A stretch of 64,000 bases of DNA from Acidobacterium sp049965615 (GCA_049965615.1 JBMFWD010000006.1:1-64000); one strand, 5' to 3'; shown: positions 34,586 to 44,498, counted from the first letter of the stretch. Notes: generated by a model not told the origin, from the letters alone. A program made the numbers and translations.

Positions 34586-36805
34586 ATGATGCGCCGTCTG
34601 GCTTTCCTGTCCCTCCTTGGCTTCGTAGTAGTCTCGCCCTTGTCTTCCGCCCTGGCTCAGGGCACCCGGCTCTGGACCTCATCCACCTTCCAGCAGCTGG
34701 AACAGGGAACGCCCCATGGCGTCGCCATCGCCAGCGATGGCCGCCTGCTGCCCGGCCCCTCCTCCAGGCTCGTCTACACCTCGCCGTCCACTTACGTCTG
34801 GAGCGTCGCCGCGGACAAGCAGGGCAACGCCTACCTCGCCACCGGCTCGCCCGCCTCGGTCATCAAGGTCGCGCCCGACGGCAAGGCAACCACCCTCTTC
34901 AAAACCAAGGACCTCAACGTCCAGGCCGTCACCGTCGGCCCCCACGGCAGCATCTACGCCGCCACCATGCCCTCCGGCAAGGTCTACAAGCTCAACCCCA
35001 ACACCGCAAACGCCACCAGCGCCACCGCTCAGGTTGTCTTCGATCCCGCACAGACCAAGGAAAAATCCAAGTACATCTGGGCCCTCCAGTTCGGCCCCAA
35101 CGGCGATCTCTACATCGCAACCGGCGAACCCGCTGCCATCTACCGTGTAGCCCCGGGCGGCAAACCCACGCTCTTCTATAAGAGCGATGAAGTCCACATC
35201 GACGCCCTCGCCTTCGCGCCCAACGGCGACCTCATCGCCGGCTCCGTAGGCTCCGGCCTCGTCTATCGCATCAACAAGGCAGGCAAGGCCTTCGTCCTCT
35301 TCGACGCGCCCAAAAAGGAAATCACCTCCGTCGCCGTCGCTCCCGATGGAACCATCTATGCCGCCGGTGTCGGTGAAAAAGGCCAGAACACCCTGCCGCC
35401 GCTGCCCGTCAGCAACACCAGCACCGCCACCGTCACAGCCACCATCACCGTCGTCGCCATCGGCTCCACCCAGGGCACAACCCAGAATGCCCTCATCCCC
35501 AACGGCAGCCAGATCTACTCCATCTCCCCATCCGGCGTGCCCCGCGTCCTCTGGAACAACCCCAGCGAAGTGGTCTACGACCTGCTCTGGACCCAGGACG
35601 GACTGCTCGCCTCCACCGGAAACAGCGGCCACATCTACCGCATTCATCCCAACGGCGGCTACGAAGACATCGCCCACCTCGAAGCCTCCCAGGCCATCAG
35701 CTTTGCCGACACTCCCTCCGGCATCTACATCGGCACGGCCAACGCCGGCAAGCTCTACCGCCTCAGCCACGGCCAGGCACCCCAGAGCACCTACGTCAGT
35801 CCCGTCTTCGACGCCGGTGTCTTCACCCAGTGGGGTCGCGCAGAGGTACAGACCGACACCCCCTCCAACGTCCAGATGTTCGCCCGCTCCGGGAACATCG
35901 AAAATCCCGCGCGCGGCTGGAGCGACTGGCACCCCGTCACCATCAACCACGGCCAGCTCGGCGTCGCCAGCTCCCGCTTCGTACAGTGGAAGCTCGTCCT
36001 CAAGCCCGGAGCATCCATCAGTTCCGTCGGCGTCAACTTCCTGCCCGTCAACATCGCTCCCGTGGTAGATAACATCGTCGTAGTCCCCGGCGTCCGCGCC
36101 GCCAAACCCGCCGATGACTCCACCGCCAACACTGTCACCATCAACTTCCAGTCCGCACAAACCGATTCGGTGGACCTCAGCCAGCAAGCCAGCGCGGGCA
36201 CCGTCACCGGCGTCAAAGACAAATCCAGCGTAGCCGTCCGTTGGGCCGCGCACGACGACAACGGAGACAAGCTCGTCTACTCGCTCTACTATCGCGGCCA
36301 GCACGAGCACAACTGGCTGCTCCTGCGCAAAAACCTCCACGTCACCTGGACCAATTTCAGCGCAGACCTGCTCCCCGACGGCATCTATCGCATCAAGGTC
36401 GTCGCCAGCGATCAGCCGTCTCACAGTCCCGGCAAAGGCCTCACCGGCTCTCTGGTCAGCGACAACTTCACCATCGATACCACCCCGCCAACCATCTCCC
36501 AGATGATGGCCCGTATCGAAAACGACAAGCTCCACGTCTCATTCACCGCCACCGACCCCATGTCGCCCATCGCCCGCGCGCAGTTCTCCGTCGATGCCGG
36601 CCCCTGGCAATACATCGCACCCACCGGCCGCATCTCAGACTCGCTCACCGAGCAATACGACTTCACCATCCCCCTGCCGGCGTCGCACGAGCAGCCGTCC
36701 GCGCAGGTCCCCGATCCCGGCCAGCATGTCATCACCGTGCGCGTCTTCGATCGTTACGATAACGTCGTTCTCGCCAAATCCCTCGTCCAGTCCGTGGTGC
36801 AATAG
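34586..36805 (+). CDS. Secreted beta-propeller protein of unknown function
   Basis: 739 residues with a signal peptide (about 1-25, ALAQ). Residues ~55-400 contain at least six propeller-like repeats of the form Y.AT...G.V.K..P.G (YLATGSPASVIKVAPDGK, YAATMPSGKVYKLNP, YIATGEPAAIYRVAPGGK, IYIGTANAGKLYRL). These resemble SMP-30/NHL/ligand-binding propellers. The C-terminal ~320 residues are beta-sandwich-like (VAVRWAAHDDNGDKLVYSLYYR, a fibronectin-III-like stretch). No catalytic motif is seen. The FtsX/LolE permease gene starts 5 bp after its stop, so the two are translated from one message and probably act together at the envelope. Two consecutive ATGs open the frame. Confidence 0.78.
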   Translation: MMRRLAFLSLLGFVVVSPLSSALAQGTRLWTSSTFQQLEQGTPHGVAIASDGRLLPGPSSRLVYTSPSTYVWSVAADKQGNAYLATGSPASVIKVAPDGKATTLFKTKDLNVQAVTVGPHGSIYAATMPSGKVYKLNPNTANATSATAQVVFDPAQTKEKSKYIWALQFGPNGDLYIATGEPAAIYRVAPGGKPTLFYKSDEVHIDALAFAPNGDLIAGSVGSGLVYRINKAGKAFVLFDAPKKEITSVAVAPDGTIYAAGVGEKGQNTLPPLPVSNTSTATVTATITVVAIGSTQGTTQNALIPNGSQIYSISPSGVPRVLWNNPSEVVYDLLWTQDGLLASTGNSGHIYRIHPNGGYEDIAHLEASQAISFADTPSGIYIGTANAGKLYRLSHGQAPQSTYVSPVFDAGVFTQWGRAEVQTDTPSNVQMFARSGNIENPARGWSDWHPVTINHGQLGVASSRFVQWKLVLKPGASISSVGVNFLPVNIAPVVDNIVVVPGVRAAKPADDSTANTVTINFQSAQTDSVDLSQQASAGTVTGVKDKSSVAVRWAAHDDNGDKLVYSLYYRGQHEHNWLLLRKNLHVTWTNFSADLLPDGIYRIKVVASDQPSHSPGKGLTGSLVSDNFTIDTTPPTISQMMARIENDKLHVSFTATDPMSPIARAQFSVDAGPWQYIAPTGRISDSLTEQYDFTIPLPASHEQPSAQVPDPGQHVITVRVFDRYDNVVLAKSLVQSVVQ

Positions 36806-36810
36806 CCTCC

Positions 36811-38046
36811 ATGCGCTTTGAGCTCTTCGTCGCCGCACGCTACCTGAGGGCCAAGCGCCGTCAGGCGGTCATCGGCATCATCACCATCATCTCGGTGGTC
36901 GGTGTTGCCGTCGGTGTCGCGTCGCTGATCATCGCGCTCGCCATCACCACCGGCATGCGCCGCGATCTGCAAAGCCGTCTCCTCAACTCCAGCGCGGATA
37001 TTGACCTCCTCCGCACTATGAGCGACGGCATCCAGAACTGGCAGCCGCTCCTCAAGCGCCTTCGCAAACTGCCCCACATCACCGCCGCCGCCCCCGGCCT
37101 TTACGAGCCCGTCCTCATCTCACGCGGCGCACGCGCCGGCGGAGCCATGCTCAAAGGCATCGTCCCCAGGGACGAACAAACCATCAGCAATCTGCTCTCG
37201 CACCTCACCTCCGGCAGCGCCTCCGCCCTTTCGCAACCCACTCAGCCCGGCGACACGCCTCCCGTCGTCCTCGGCCGCGATCTCGCCAACACTATCGGCG
37301 CAAAAGTCGGTGACACCGTCATGGTCACCAGCCCTCAGGGCGACCTCACTCCTTACGGCCTCATCCCCAAATACCAGCGCTTCCAGGTCGTCGGCATCTT
37401 CCATTCCGGCTTCTACCAGTACGACTCCAGCTTCGGCTTCATCCCCCTCAAAACCGCGCAGCAGCTCTTCGGCGAGCCCGACGTCGTCTCCATCATCTCC
37501 TTCAAGGTCGACAATCTCTATCACGTCGGACCCATCGGCAAGGAAATCCAGAAAGCCGCTGGCCCCGGCTTCACCACCTCCAACTGGATACAGCAGAACC
37601 GCGAACTCTTCGGCGCTCTGCAGGAAGAGCAGGTCGTCACCTTCATCATCATCGGCCTCATCGTCTGCGTCGCCGCCCTCAACATCCTCATCGCACTCAC
37701 CATGATGGTCATGGAGAAAACAAAAGACATCGCCGTCCTCATGTCCATGGGCGTCGAACCCGGCCAGATCCGCCGAATTTTCCTCTTCCAGGGCTTCCTC
37801 ATCAGCACCGTCGGAACCTTCTTCGGCCTCATCCTCGGCTACACCATCTCGCTCCTCGGCCAGCACTACCACTTCATTCATCTCAGCGCGCAAGTCTATT
37901 CGATTGACTACCTTCCCTTTGCCCCGCGCCTCACGGACGGAGTCCTCGTCACCGCGCTCTCGCTCGGCGTTTCCCTCATTGCCACCCTCTACCCCTCCAG
38001 CGCCGCCGCTCGCATCCTGCCTGCCGAAGCGCTCCGCTACGAGTAG
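36811..38046 (+). CDS. LolC/LolE-type lipoprotein-releasing ABC permease
   Basis: 411 residues with the LolC/E/FtsX topology: one N-terminal helix (about 20-47), a ~220-residue periplasmic domain and three C-terminal helices (about 272-297, 321-345, 372-395). The N-terminal FVAARYLRAKRRQAVIGIITIISVVGVAVGVASLIIALAI and central EEQVVTFIIIGLIVCVAALNILIALTMMVMEKTKDIAVLMSMG are diagnostic. LolCDE extracts lipoproteins from the inner membrane and hands them to LolA. Only one permease gene is present, so it may act as a homodimer (LolF-like). LolD lies at 40.6 kb beyond two unrelated-looking genes, and LolA at 59.0 kb. Confidence 0.87.
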   Translation: MRFELFVAARYLRAKRRQAVIGIITIISVVGVAVGVASLIIALAITTGMRRDLQSRLLNSSADIDLLRTMSDGIQNWQPLLKRLRKLPHITAAAPGLYEPVLISRGARAGGAMLKGIVPRDEQTISNLLSHLTSGSASALSQPTQPGDTPPVVLGRDLANTIGAKVGDTVMVTSPQGDLTPYGLIPKYQRFQVVGIFHSGFYQYDSSFGFIPLKTAQQLFGEPDVVSIISFKVDNLYHVGPIGKEIQKAAGPGFTTSNWIQQNRELFGALQEEQVVTFIIIGLIVCVAALNILIALTMMVMEKTKDIAVLMSMGVEPGQIRRIFLFQGFLISTVGTFFGLILGYTISLLGQHYHFIHLSAQVYSIDYLPFAPRLTDGVLVTALSLGVSLIATLYPSSAAARILPAEALRYE

Positions 38047-38092
38047 CCACCACCATCCGCCTGGCGTACCCTTGTCGGAGAGGAAAGTTCCC

Positions 38093-39139
38093 GTGTCCAC
38101 CTCCATCGAGACGATGGTTCCTCCATCCGGAACCGAAGCATCCCGGCAAATCAAAAAACGCAACCAGACCGTGGACATCGTCAAGGGAGTTGCCATCATC
38201 CTCGTCGTCCTGGGCCATGTCATGCAGGGCATGAATCATCGTCAACTGCTACAGGGCGCCGCTTACTACCTCTCGGAAAACTTCATCTACTCCTTCCACA
38301 TGCCGGCCTTCTTCTTCGTGGCCGGCCTCTTCCTCGACCGCAGCCTCAACAAGCGCGGCCCGGCCAATTTCGCGCGGGAAAAACTCCGCACAGTCTTGTA
38401 CCCCTACTTCCTCTGGCCGCTGCTCACCCTCCCGCTTCTCCCCTGGATTTCCAGATTCCAGTCCGGCGCCCGGCCCACCGTGCTTGCCTACCTTGGCAAC
38501 CTCCTCATGGGAAACAGCGGCTGGTTCCTCTACACCCTTTTTTTTATCCTCATGCTCGCCGTCCTTACCCGGCGCCTGCCCATCTGGCTGCGACTCGCGC
38601 TCGCCGTGCCCCTCAGCTATTTCTGGCCAAACATCGGAAACCACGGCATTGACGGCATCTTCTGGGAATACATCTTCGTCGTGACTGGTCAGCTCGTAGG
38701 AGCCCGAATCTCCTCCATCGAGCGCATCCATCGATGGGTCGCCGCCTTGGCCTGCCTCGCCCTCTTCAGCGCCATCGCAGCCGCAACCCTCCAATACCCA
38801 GCCGGACTCCCCAGGCTTCTCTTCATTCCTCTCGGACTCGCCGGAACTGCGGGCCTGTTCTTCTTCGCCGTCTCCATTCCAGCGCCCTTTATCGCCAAAT
38901 CCCTCGCATGGTGCGGCGAGGCCTCCATCGCCATCTACCTTCTATCGCCTTACTTTCAAGGAACAGTGCGCCAGATTCTCTTCCAGTTCTTCCATACCAC
39001 TTCCAATCCAGTCCACATCCCCCTGCAGACAGTGGCCGCTGTCCTCTTCCCGGCGTTGATCTACCACCACCGCGAGTTTCTCCATGTCGAGTGGTTCTTC
39101 AAAATGCCAATTTGGAAACAGCATGCCCCCCGTCCCTGA
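38093..39139 (+). CDS. Membrane acyltransferase-3 family protein
   Basis: 348 residues from GTG 38093, with AGGA 8 bp upstream; ATG 38114 is the alternative. About ten membrane helices. The N-terminal block VDIVKGVAIILVVLGHV (catalytic His) and FHMPAFFFVAGLFL define the acyltransferase-3 superfamily, which O-acylates surface sugars, lipids or antibiotics using acyl-CoA. It lies within the LolC/E-to-LolD interval, so an envelope glycan or lipid is a likely target. It is a different subfamily from the remnant at 3.5 kb. Confidence 0.83.
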   Translation: MSTSIETMVPPSGTEASRQIKKRNQTVDIVKGVAIILVVLGHVMQGMNHRQLLQGAAYYLSENFIYSFHMPAFFFVAGLFLDRSLNKRGPANFAREKLRTVLYPYFLWPLLTLPLLPWISRFQSGARPTVLAYLGNLLMGNSGWFLYTLFFILMLAVLTRRLPIWLRLALAVPLSYFWPNIGNHGIDGIFWEYIFVVTGQLVGARISSIERIHRWVAALACLALFSAIAAATLQYPAGLPRLLFIPLGLAGTAGLFFFAVSIPAPFIAKSLAWCGEASIAIYLLSPYFQGTVRQILFQFFHTTSNPVHIPLQTVAAVLFPALIYHHREFLHVEWFFKMPIWKQHAPRP

Positions 39140-39161
39140 AAATCTGCGGAAACACCGCGGT

Positions 39162-40532
39162 ATGGATAAAAACAATATCCACCGCCTCTTCCGCGGCATT
39201 CTCCTCCTTGCGCCGATCCTGTTGCTGTTCCCGTCACCGCGGGTACAGGCGTACTCATTCCTCACCCACGAGAGCATCATCGATCTCGCCTGGGATCCCG
39301 CCATCAAACCACTCCTGCTCCAGCGATTCCCGCATCTCACCGCCGCGCAGCTTAAAATCGCGCACGGCTACGCATACGGCGGCTCCACCATTCAGGACGC
39401 AGGCTATTACCCCTCCGGAAGCGCGCTCTTCAGCAACCTCACCCACTACGTCCGCAGCGGCGCATTCGTCAACGCACTGCTCCACAATGCGCGCAACGCC
39501 GATGAGTTCGCCTTTGCCCTCGGTGCCATGTCCCACTACATCGGCGACGCCATCGGACACAGCTACGCCGTCAACCCCTCCGTCCCCATCGAATTCCCCT
39601 CGCTCAAAAACCGGTACGGCAAAATCGTCACTTACGAGGACAATCCCCACGACCACGTTCGAACCGAGTTCGCCTTCGACATCGACCAGCTTTCGCACCA
39701 GCGCTTCGCGCCGCCGGCCTACCTCCGCAGTGTAGGCATGTATGTCCCCAAAAGGCTCATGAACCAGGCCTTCTTTGAGACCTACGGCCTGCCACTGCCC
39801 AGCGTCATCGGCAACGAATTCGTCGCCTTCCGAGGCTACCGGATCTCCGTTCGACAGTTCCTCACTCGCGTCGCCTATGCCGAGGTCCTCCTGCACCGCA
39901 GGCACATGCCGCCCGATGTCGACAACCCCGAATTCAAACAATTCAAGGCTCGTCTCCGGGTCGCCGACACGCAGAATCACTGGGAGCGCTACCGCCGTCA
40001 CCACATTGGCCTTGCCACCCGCTTTTACGCCTTCCTCATCCTCATCCTTCCCAGAGTCGGCCCGCTCGCCGACCTCGCCATTCGCGGCCCCAACGTCAAA
40101 ACCGAGCAGAAATACATCTACAGCGTCGACGATGCCGTGGACGAATACGACTACCTGCTTAACGAAATCCGCGAAGACGGCCTCCGGCGCTTCTACCTCC
40201 CCAACATCGATCTCGATACCGGCTTCCCAACCCGCCCCGGAGCCTACGCCCTCACCGACAAAACCTACGCCACCCTCCTGCACCGCATCACCCGCAAGCG
40301 CCGCTCCCAAAACATCCCCGCGCAGCTCAAGCAGAGCATTCTCGCCTACTTCGCCAACCCCAACTCGCCGGACACCCTCAAAAAACATCCCCGCGAGTGG
40401 CGACGCGTCCAGGCAGACCTCGCCGTGCTGCGCCGCACACCCGCCCTCCCGGCGCATCTCGCCTATGTGAAAAACGCGTCCCCAACCCAGCCCGGCAAAC
40501 AGATTTCACCACATAACGTCCAATCTCAATAA
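39162..40532 (+). CDS. Secreted zinc-dependent phospholipase C-like protein
   Basis: 456 residues. Signal peptide (about 1-30, VQA). The all-helical zinc phospholipase C fold is indicated by spaced metal ligands: His36 (FLTHES), Asp79, His95 (LTHYV), and SHYIGDAIGHSYA with His125, Asp129 and His133. This is the H...HxxxDxxxH pattern of the family. Homologues hydrolyse phosphatidylcholine or are uncharacterised. The C-terminal ~200 residues have no recognised domain. ATG 39162 gives the clean signal peptide; ATG 39123, overlapping the acyltransferase gene, has a better ribosome site (GGAAA) and could be the true start. It lies between the acyltransferase and lolD. Confidence 0.78.
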   Translation: MDKNNIHRLFRGILLLAPILLLFPSPRVQAYSFLTHESIIDLAWDPAIKPLLLQRFPHLTAAQLKIAHGYAYGGSTIQDAGYYPSGSALFSNLTHYVRSGAFVNALLHNARNADEFAFALGAMSHYIGDAIGHSYAVNPSVPIEFPSLKNRYGKIVTYEDNPHDHVRTEFAFDIDQLSHQRFAPPAYLRSVGMYVPKRLMNQAFFETYGLPLPSVIGNEFVAFRGYRISVRQFLTRVAYAEVLLHRRHMPPDVDNPEFKQFKARLRVADTQNHWERYRRHHIGLATRFYAFLILILPRVGPLADLAIRGPNVKTEQKYIYSVDDAVDEYDYLLNEIREDGLRRFYLPNIDLDTGFPTRPGAYALTDKTYATLLHRITRKRRSQNIPAQLKQSILAYFANPNSPDTLKKHPREWRRVQADLAVLRRTPALPAHLAYVKNASPTQPGKQISPHNVQSQ

Positions 40533-40573
40533 ACCTTCTTCCCATCCCCATGCCAAGGGTGCTACAGGTAGTT

Positions 40574-41353
40574 ATGGAATCGACGCAATCCCCCGAATCA
40601 TCACGCAGCCACACTACCGGCACCGGCCCGGAATTGCGTCCTCAGACCCCCCTCGCGCATCCATTCAGTATCAGGTTGAGAACCCTGCACAAGGCTTACC
40701 AGACTGGCCGGGGCCGCCTGGTGCTCTTCGACGGCCTCGACCTCGACGTCGAGGAGGGAGAAATGCTCGCCATCGTCGGCGAATCCGGTGCCGGAAAAAG
40801 CACCCTGCTGCACATCATGGGTGCGCTGGATGAGCCTTCCAGTGGTGACGTATACTGTGCCTCAATTCAGGTCAATCAACTCACCCGCAGGCAGGCAGCC
40901 CAGTTTCGCAATCAGAAAATCGGCTACGTCTGGCAATTTCATTACCTCCTCCCCGAGTTCACCGCGATAGAAAACGTCGCTATGCCGCTGCTGGCAAGAG
41001 GAGAAAACAAAGCGCGGGCTCTCGAACGCGCGGAGATGTGGTTGAAGGAAGTCGAACTCAGTGACCGGGCCTCCCACCGCGCCGGCGAACTGTCGGGCGG
41101 AGAGCAGCAGCGCGTCTCGCTCGCCCGTGCCCTCGTCACAGAACCACGCGTCCTGCTCGCCGACGAACCCACCGGCGATCTCGATGCCCGCACCTCAGGC
41201 GTCGTCTTCGGCCTCATTGAAAAACTCCACCGCGACCACCGCCTCACCTCCGTCATCGTGACTCACAATATGACGCTGGCTCGGCGTTGCTCTCGTATCC
41301 TGCGGCTCGAATCAGGCCGCCTGACAGTAATCTCGCCAACTCTGGAGAACTAG
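40574..41353 (+). CDS. lolD: Lipoprotein-releasing ABC transporter ATPase LolD
   Basis: 259 residues from ATG 40574 (ATG 40550 is possible but has no ribosome site). Walker A GESGAGKST, Q-loop region with the LolD-typical QFHYLLPEFTAIENV, signature LSGGEQQR, Walker B VLLADEPTGDLD, and switch His in VTHN. It powers release of outer-membrane lipoproteins through the LolC/E-type permease encoded 3.5 kb upstream. The related MacB/FtsE families differ in the LLPEFTA segment. A ~35-residue Ser/Thr-rich N-terminal extension is unusual. Confidence 0.88.
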   Translation: MESTQSPESSRSHTTGTGPELRPQTPLAHPFSIRLRTLHKAYQTGRGRLVLFDGLDLDVEEGEMLAIVGESGAGKSTLLHIMGALDEPSSGDVYCASIQVNQLTRRQAAQFRNQKIGYVWQFHYLLPEFTAIENVAMPLLARGENKARALERAEMWLKEVELSDRASHRAGELSGGEQQRVSLARALVTEPRVLLADEPTGDLDARTSGVVFGLIEKLHRDHRLTSVIVTHNMTLARRCSRILRLESGRLTVISPTLEN

Positions 41354-41387
41354 CCGATACTGTTCCAAAAGCTCCAACAGGACAGAA

Positions 41388-41404
41388 CTCCGCAGAAGGC
41401 GGAG
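41388..41404 (+). terminator. Weak hairpin after lolD
   Basis: CTCCGC and GCGGAG form six pairs around AGAAG, 35 bp beyond the lolD stop, followed by A-rich sequence. It is only suggestive of termination. Confidence 0.25.
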
Positions 41405-41590
41405 AATAGAAATAGATTTCCGAATCATGGGCTGCATTCCGGCCTCGCCGAATTCAGCCTTCGGGTTGTCCATCTTTAGCCAGGCTTTAGGCTCAGGACG
41501 ACGAACAGGGATGAAGGGATGCGCGATTCACGGCTCTGAAATCAACGACTTTCAGCAACCGTATTTCGCAAAGCCTTTCCCAGGGGGAAC

Positions 41591-44047
41591 ATGTTCGAAC
41601 GCTACACAGAAAAAGCACGGCGCGTGATCTTCTTCGCGCGGTACGAGGCCAGCCAGTTCGGCTCGCCTTACATTGAAACCGAGCACCTGCTGCTCGGCCT
41701 GCTCCGCGAAGACAAGGCTCTTACCAACCGCTTCCTGCGCTCCCATGCGTCCGTGGAATCAATCCGCAAACAGATTGAAGGCCACACTACCATTCGCGAA
41801 AAAGTCTCCACCTCGGTCGACCTGCCGCTCTCCAACGAGTGCAAGCGGGTGCTAGCTTACGCCGCCGAAGAAGCCGAGCGACTCTCCCACAAGCACATCG
41901 GCACGGAACACTTGCTCCTCGGCCTGCTCCGCGAAGAAAAATGCTTCGCCGCGGAAATCCTGCAGGAGCGTGGCCTCAAGCTCGTCGCCATCCGCGAAGA
42001 GCTCGCCCGCGCCACCCAGGAAAAAGCTCCGCCCGCGCAGCGCAATCGCGAGCAGAGCATTCTCAGCGAATTCTCGCGCGACCTCACCCAGGCCGCGCTC
42101 GACAACCAGCTCGACCCGCTCATCGGCCGAGACGGCGAACTCGAGCGCGTCATCCAGATCCTCTGCCGCCGCACCAAGAACAACCCCGTGCTCATCGGCG
42201 AACCCGGCGTCGGCAAAACCGCCATCGTCGAAGGTCTTGCCCAGCGCATCTCCGACGGCGATGTGCCCAGCTTCCTCGCCGACAAGCGCATCCTCGCGCT
42301 CGACCTCTCGCTCATCGTCGCCGGCACTAAATACCGCGGCCAGTTTGAGGAGCGCCTCAAAACCATCATGAAAGAGCTGATGGAAAATCAGAACTCCATC
42401 ATCTTCATCGATGAGCTCCACACCCTCGTCGGCGCAGGCTCTGCCGAGGGCTCGCTCGACGCCGCCAACATCCTCAAACCGGCGCTCTCACGTGGTGAAA
42501 TCCAGTGCATCGGCGCCACCACGCCCGGCGAATACCGCAAGTCAATCGAGAAAGACCGCTCCCTCGAGCGTCGTTTCCAGTCCGTCAAGGTACCGCCGCC
42601 CAATGAAGAAGACGCCATCAGGATCATCATGGGCATCAAAGACCGCTACGAGAAATTCCACGCGGTCAGCTACACCGACGAATCCATCGAGTTCGCCGTC
42701 TCCCACTCCAACCGCTACATCCCGGACCGCTTCCTGCCCGACAAGGCCATCGACCTCATCGACGAAGCCGGTGCCCGCGTCAAGCTGCGCCAGACCTCGC
42801 TGCCGGAAGAAATCACCGAGGTCCACAAACGCATCAAGTTCATCGTGCATCGCATGGAAAACGCCATCGCGAATCACGAGTTCGAGAAGGCGCGCTTCTA
42901 CTCCGACGAAGAACGCAAGGAGCGCGAAAACCTCCGCACTCTCCGCGAAAAATATCACCTCGACGACTCCACCGCCGGCATCGTAGGCCGTGAAGACATC
43001 GAGGACGTGGTCAGCCGCTGGACCGGCGTACCCGTCACCTCCATCAAGGAAGAAGAAACCCAGAAGCTGCTGCGGGTCGAAGGCGAGCTGCACAAGCGCG
43101 TCATCTCGCAGGAGAAGGCCATTTCGGCCCTCGCCCGCGCCATTCGCCGCTCCCGTGCCGGGCTCAAGTCGCCCCACCGGCCCATCGGTTCGTTCCTCTT
43201 TCTCGGCCCCACCGGCGTCGGCAAAACAGAAGTCGCGCGCACCCTCGCGCAGTTCCTCTTCGGCAGCGAAAAGGCGCTCATCCGCTTCGACATGTCCGAG
43301 TTCATGGAGAAGCACTCCGTCTCCAAGCTCATCGGCTCGCCTCCGGGCTATGTCGGCTATGAGGAAGGCGGCCAGCTCACCGAGCGCGTCAAGCGTTCGC
43401 CCTACTCCGTCGTACTCCTCGACGAAATCGAGAAAGCGCACCCGGATGTATTCAACATCCTGCTGCAGGTCTTTGAAGATGGTCAGCTCACTGACGGCCT
43501 CGGCAACACCGTCGACTTCAAGAACACCATCATCATCATGACCTCCAACATCGGTGCGCGCCATCTCCAGCGCAAGCAGGGCCTCGGCTTCCAGAGCGAG
43601 CGCGAAGACATCGTCATGGACAAGGTCGAAGACCTCGTCCGCAACGAAGTCAAGCGCACTTTCAACCCCGAGTTCCTCAACCGTATCGACGAGATCATCA
43701 TCTTCCAGTCGCTGACCGACTTGGACCTCATCCAGATTCTCGAACTGCTCGTACAGCAGCTCAACGCGAACCTGGCGCAAAAGGCCATCACCATTTCGGT
43801 CAACGAAGATGCCAAGAAGTGGATCATCGAGAAGACCTTGATCGACCGCAGCTACGGAGCGCGTCCGCTGCGCCGCGCCCTCCAGCGCTACGTCGAAGAT
43901 CCCCTCTCGGAAGCCCTCATCGCCGGCAACATCCCCGAGCGTCCGGCCTTCCTCGAGGTCTACCTCGACAACAACCAGCTCTTCTACCGTCCCGTCGCCG
44001 CCGACGGAGAAGACACCAAGCCCGAAGGCAGCCTGCTCTACAGCTAA
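41591..44047 (+). CDS. clpC: ATP-dependent Clp protease ATP-binding subunit ClpC
   Basis: 818 residues. Two Clp-N repeats (1-145), first AAA+ domain with GEPGVGKT and DELHTLVGAG, a middle domain with the UVR-like stretch VHRMENAIANHEFEKARFYSDEERKE (about 415-445), and second AAA+ domain with GPTGVGKT, DEIEKAHPDVFN and sensor 2 GARPLRR. The tail ends in LLYS. The middle region is ClpC-like and shorter than in ClpB. It unfolds proteins for ClpP and in many bacteria needs adaptor proteins. GGGGG lies before ATG 41591. It is monocistronic, with a perfect terminator. Confidence 0.93.
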   Translation: MFERYTEKARRVIFFARYEASQFGSPYIETEHLLLGLLREDKALTNRFLRSHASVESIRKQIEGHTTIREKVSTSVDLPLSNECKRVLAYAAEEAERLSHKHIGTEHLLLGLLREEKCFAAEILQERGLKLVAIREELARATQEKAPPAQRNREQSILSEFSRDLTQAALDNQLDPLIGRDGELERVIQILCRRTKNNPVLIGEPGVGKTAIVEGLAQRISDGDVPSFLADKRILALDLSLIVAGTKYRGQFEERLKTIMKELMENQNSIIFIDELHTLVGAGSAEGSLDAANILKPALSRGEIQCIGATTPGEYRKSIEKDRSLERRFQSVKVPPPNEEDAIRIIMGIKDRYEKFHAVSYTDESIEFAVSHSNRYIPDRFLPDKAIDLIDEAGARVKLRQTSLPEEITEVHKRIKFIVHRMENAIANHEFEKARFYSDEERKERENLRTLREKYHLDDSTAGIVGREDIEDVVSRWTGVPVTSIKEEETQKLLRVEGELHKRVISQEKAISALARAIRRSRAGLKSPHRPIGSFLFLGPTGVGKTEVARTLAQFLFGSEKALIRFDMSEFMEKHSVSKLIGSPPGYVGYEEGGQLTERVKRSPYSVVLLDEIEKAHPDVFNILLQVFEDGQLTDGLGNTVDFKNTIIIMTSNIGARHLQRKQGLGFQSEREDIVMDKVEDLVRNEVKRTFNPEFLNRIDEIIIFQSLTDLDLIQILELLVQQLNANLAQKAITISVNEDAKKWIIEKTLIDRSYGARPLRRALQRYVEDPLSEALIAGNIPERPAFLEVYLDNNQLFYRPVAADGEDTKPEGSLLYS

Positions 44048-44070
44048 CCGCCTTCCCGCAAACCAACAAG

Positions 44071-44096
44071 AAAGGCCCGGCATCAGCCGGGCCTTT
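44071..44096. terminator. Bidirectional terminator between clpC and ytxH
   Basis: AAAGGCCCGGC (44071-44081) and GCCGGGCCTTT (44086-44096) form eleven perfect pairs around ATCA. The A/T ends serve either strand. Confidence 0.8.
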
Positions 44097-44117
44097 CCAT
44101 ATTCACCTCAAACTTTG

Positions 44118-44366
44118 TTACACGCGCACAGCCTTCCGCGCGGACTCCACCAGGTCTTCCACAACATCCCGGCTGCGCTTCACATAATCCTGCGCGCGGT
44201 CCTGCACATCGTCCGCGGTTTCTTTCAGATAATCGCCCGCGTCTTCAATGCTGCGCTTCAGTTGACGCCTCGTCCGCTCGCCGGTTTGCGGCGCGTACAA
44301 AAGCGCAACCCCGGCGCCAGCCAGCACGCCCACCGTAAATGCTGCCCACACTTTCATCGAATCCAT
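44118..44366 (-). CDS. YtxH-domain protein
   Basis: 82 residues: one N-terminal glycine-rich membrane helix (about 6-24, FTVGVLAGAGVALLYAPQTG), then a charged amphipathic helix to the end. TGERTRRQLK after the helix is the YtxH/general-stress-protein signature. The function is unknown; such proteins respond to envelope or general stress in Bacillus. It is transcribed toward clpC and shares its terminator. Confidence 0.78.
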   Translation of the reverse strand: MDSMKVWAAFTVGVLAGAGVALLYAPQTGERTRRQLKRSIEDAGDYLKETADDVQDRAQDYVKRSRDVVEDLVESARKAVRV

Positions 44367-44498
44367 AAAAATTCACCCTCCTCAAACTTGAGCCTCAAAA
44401 GGCCACTTTCTTCTTTCGGTGAGATACAGTCATACCCCTTCCGGGTTAGCTGGCTCCACCCAGAAAGCGTCACCATTCCCTCCTTCCAAAAAAAGAAA

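Noticed and set aside
34679..36535. 618-codon open frame on the minus strand
   Set aside because: It is antisense to the propeller gene, with Gly/Asp/Val-rich, homology-free composition produced by third-position GC bias; the plus frame has a signal peptide and repeats.
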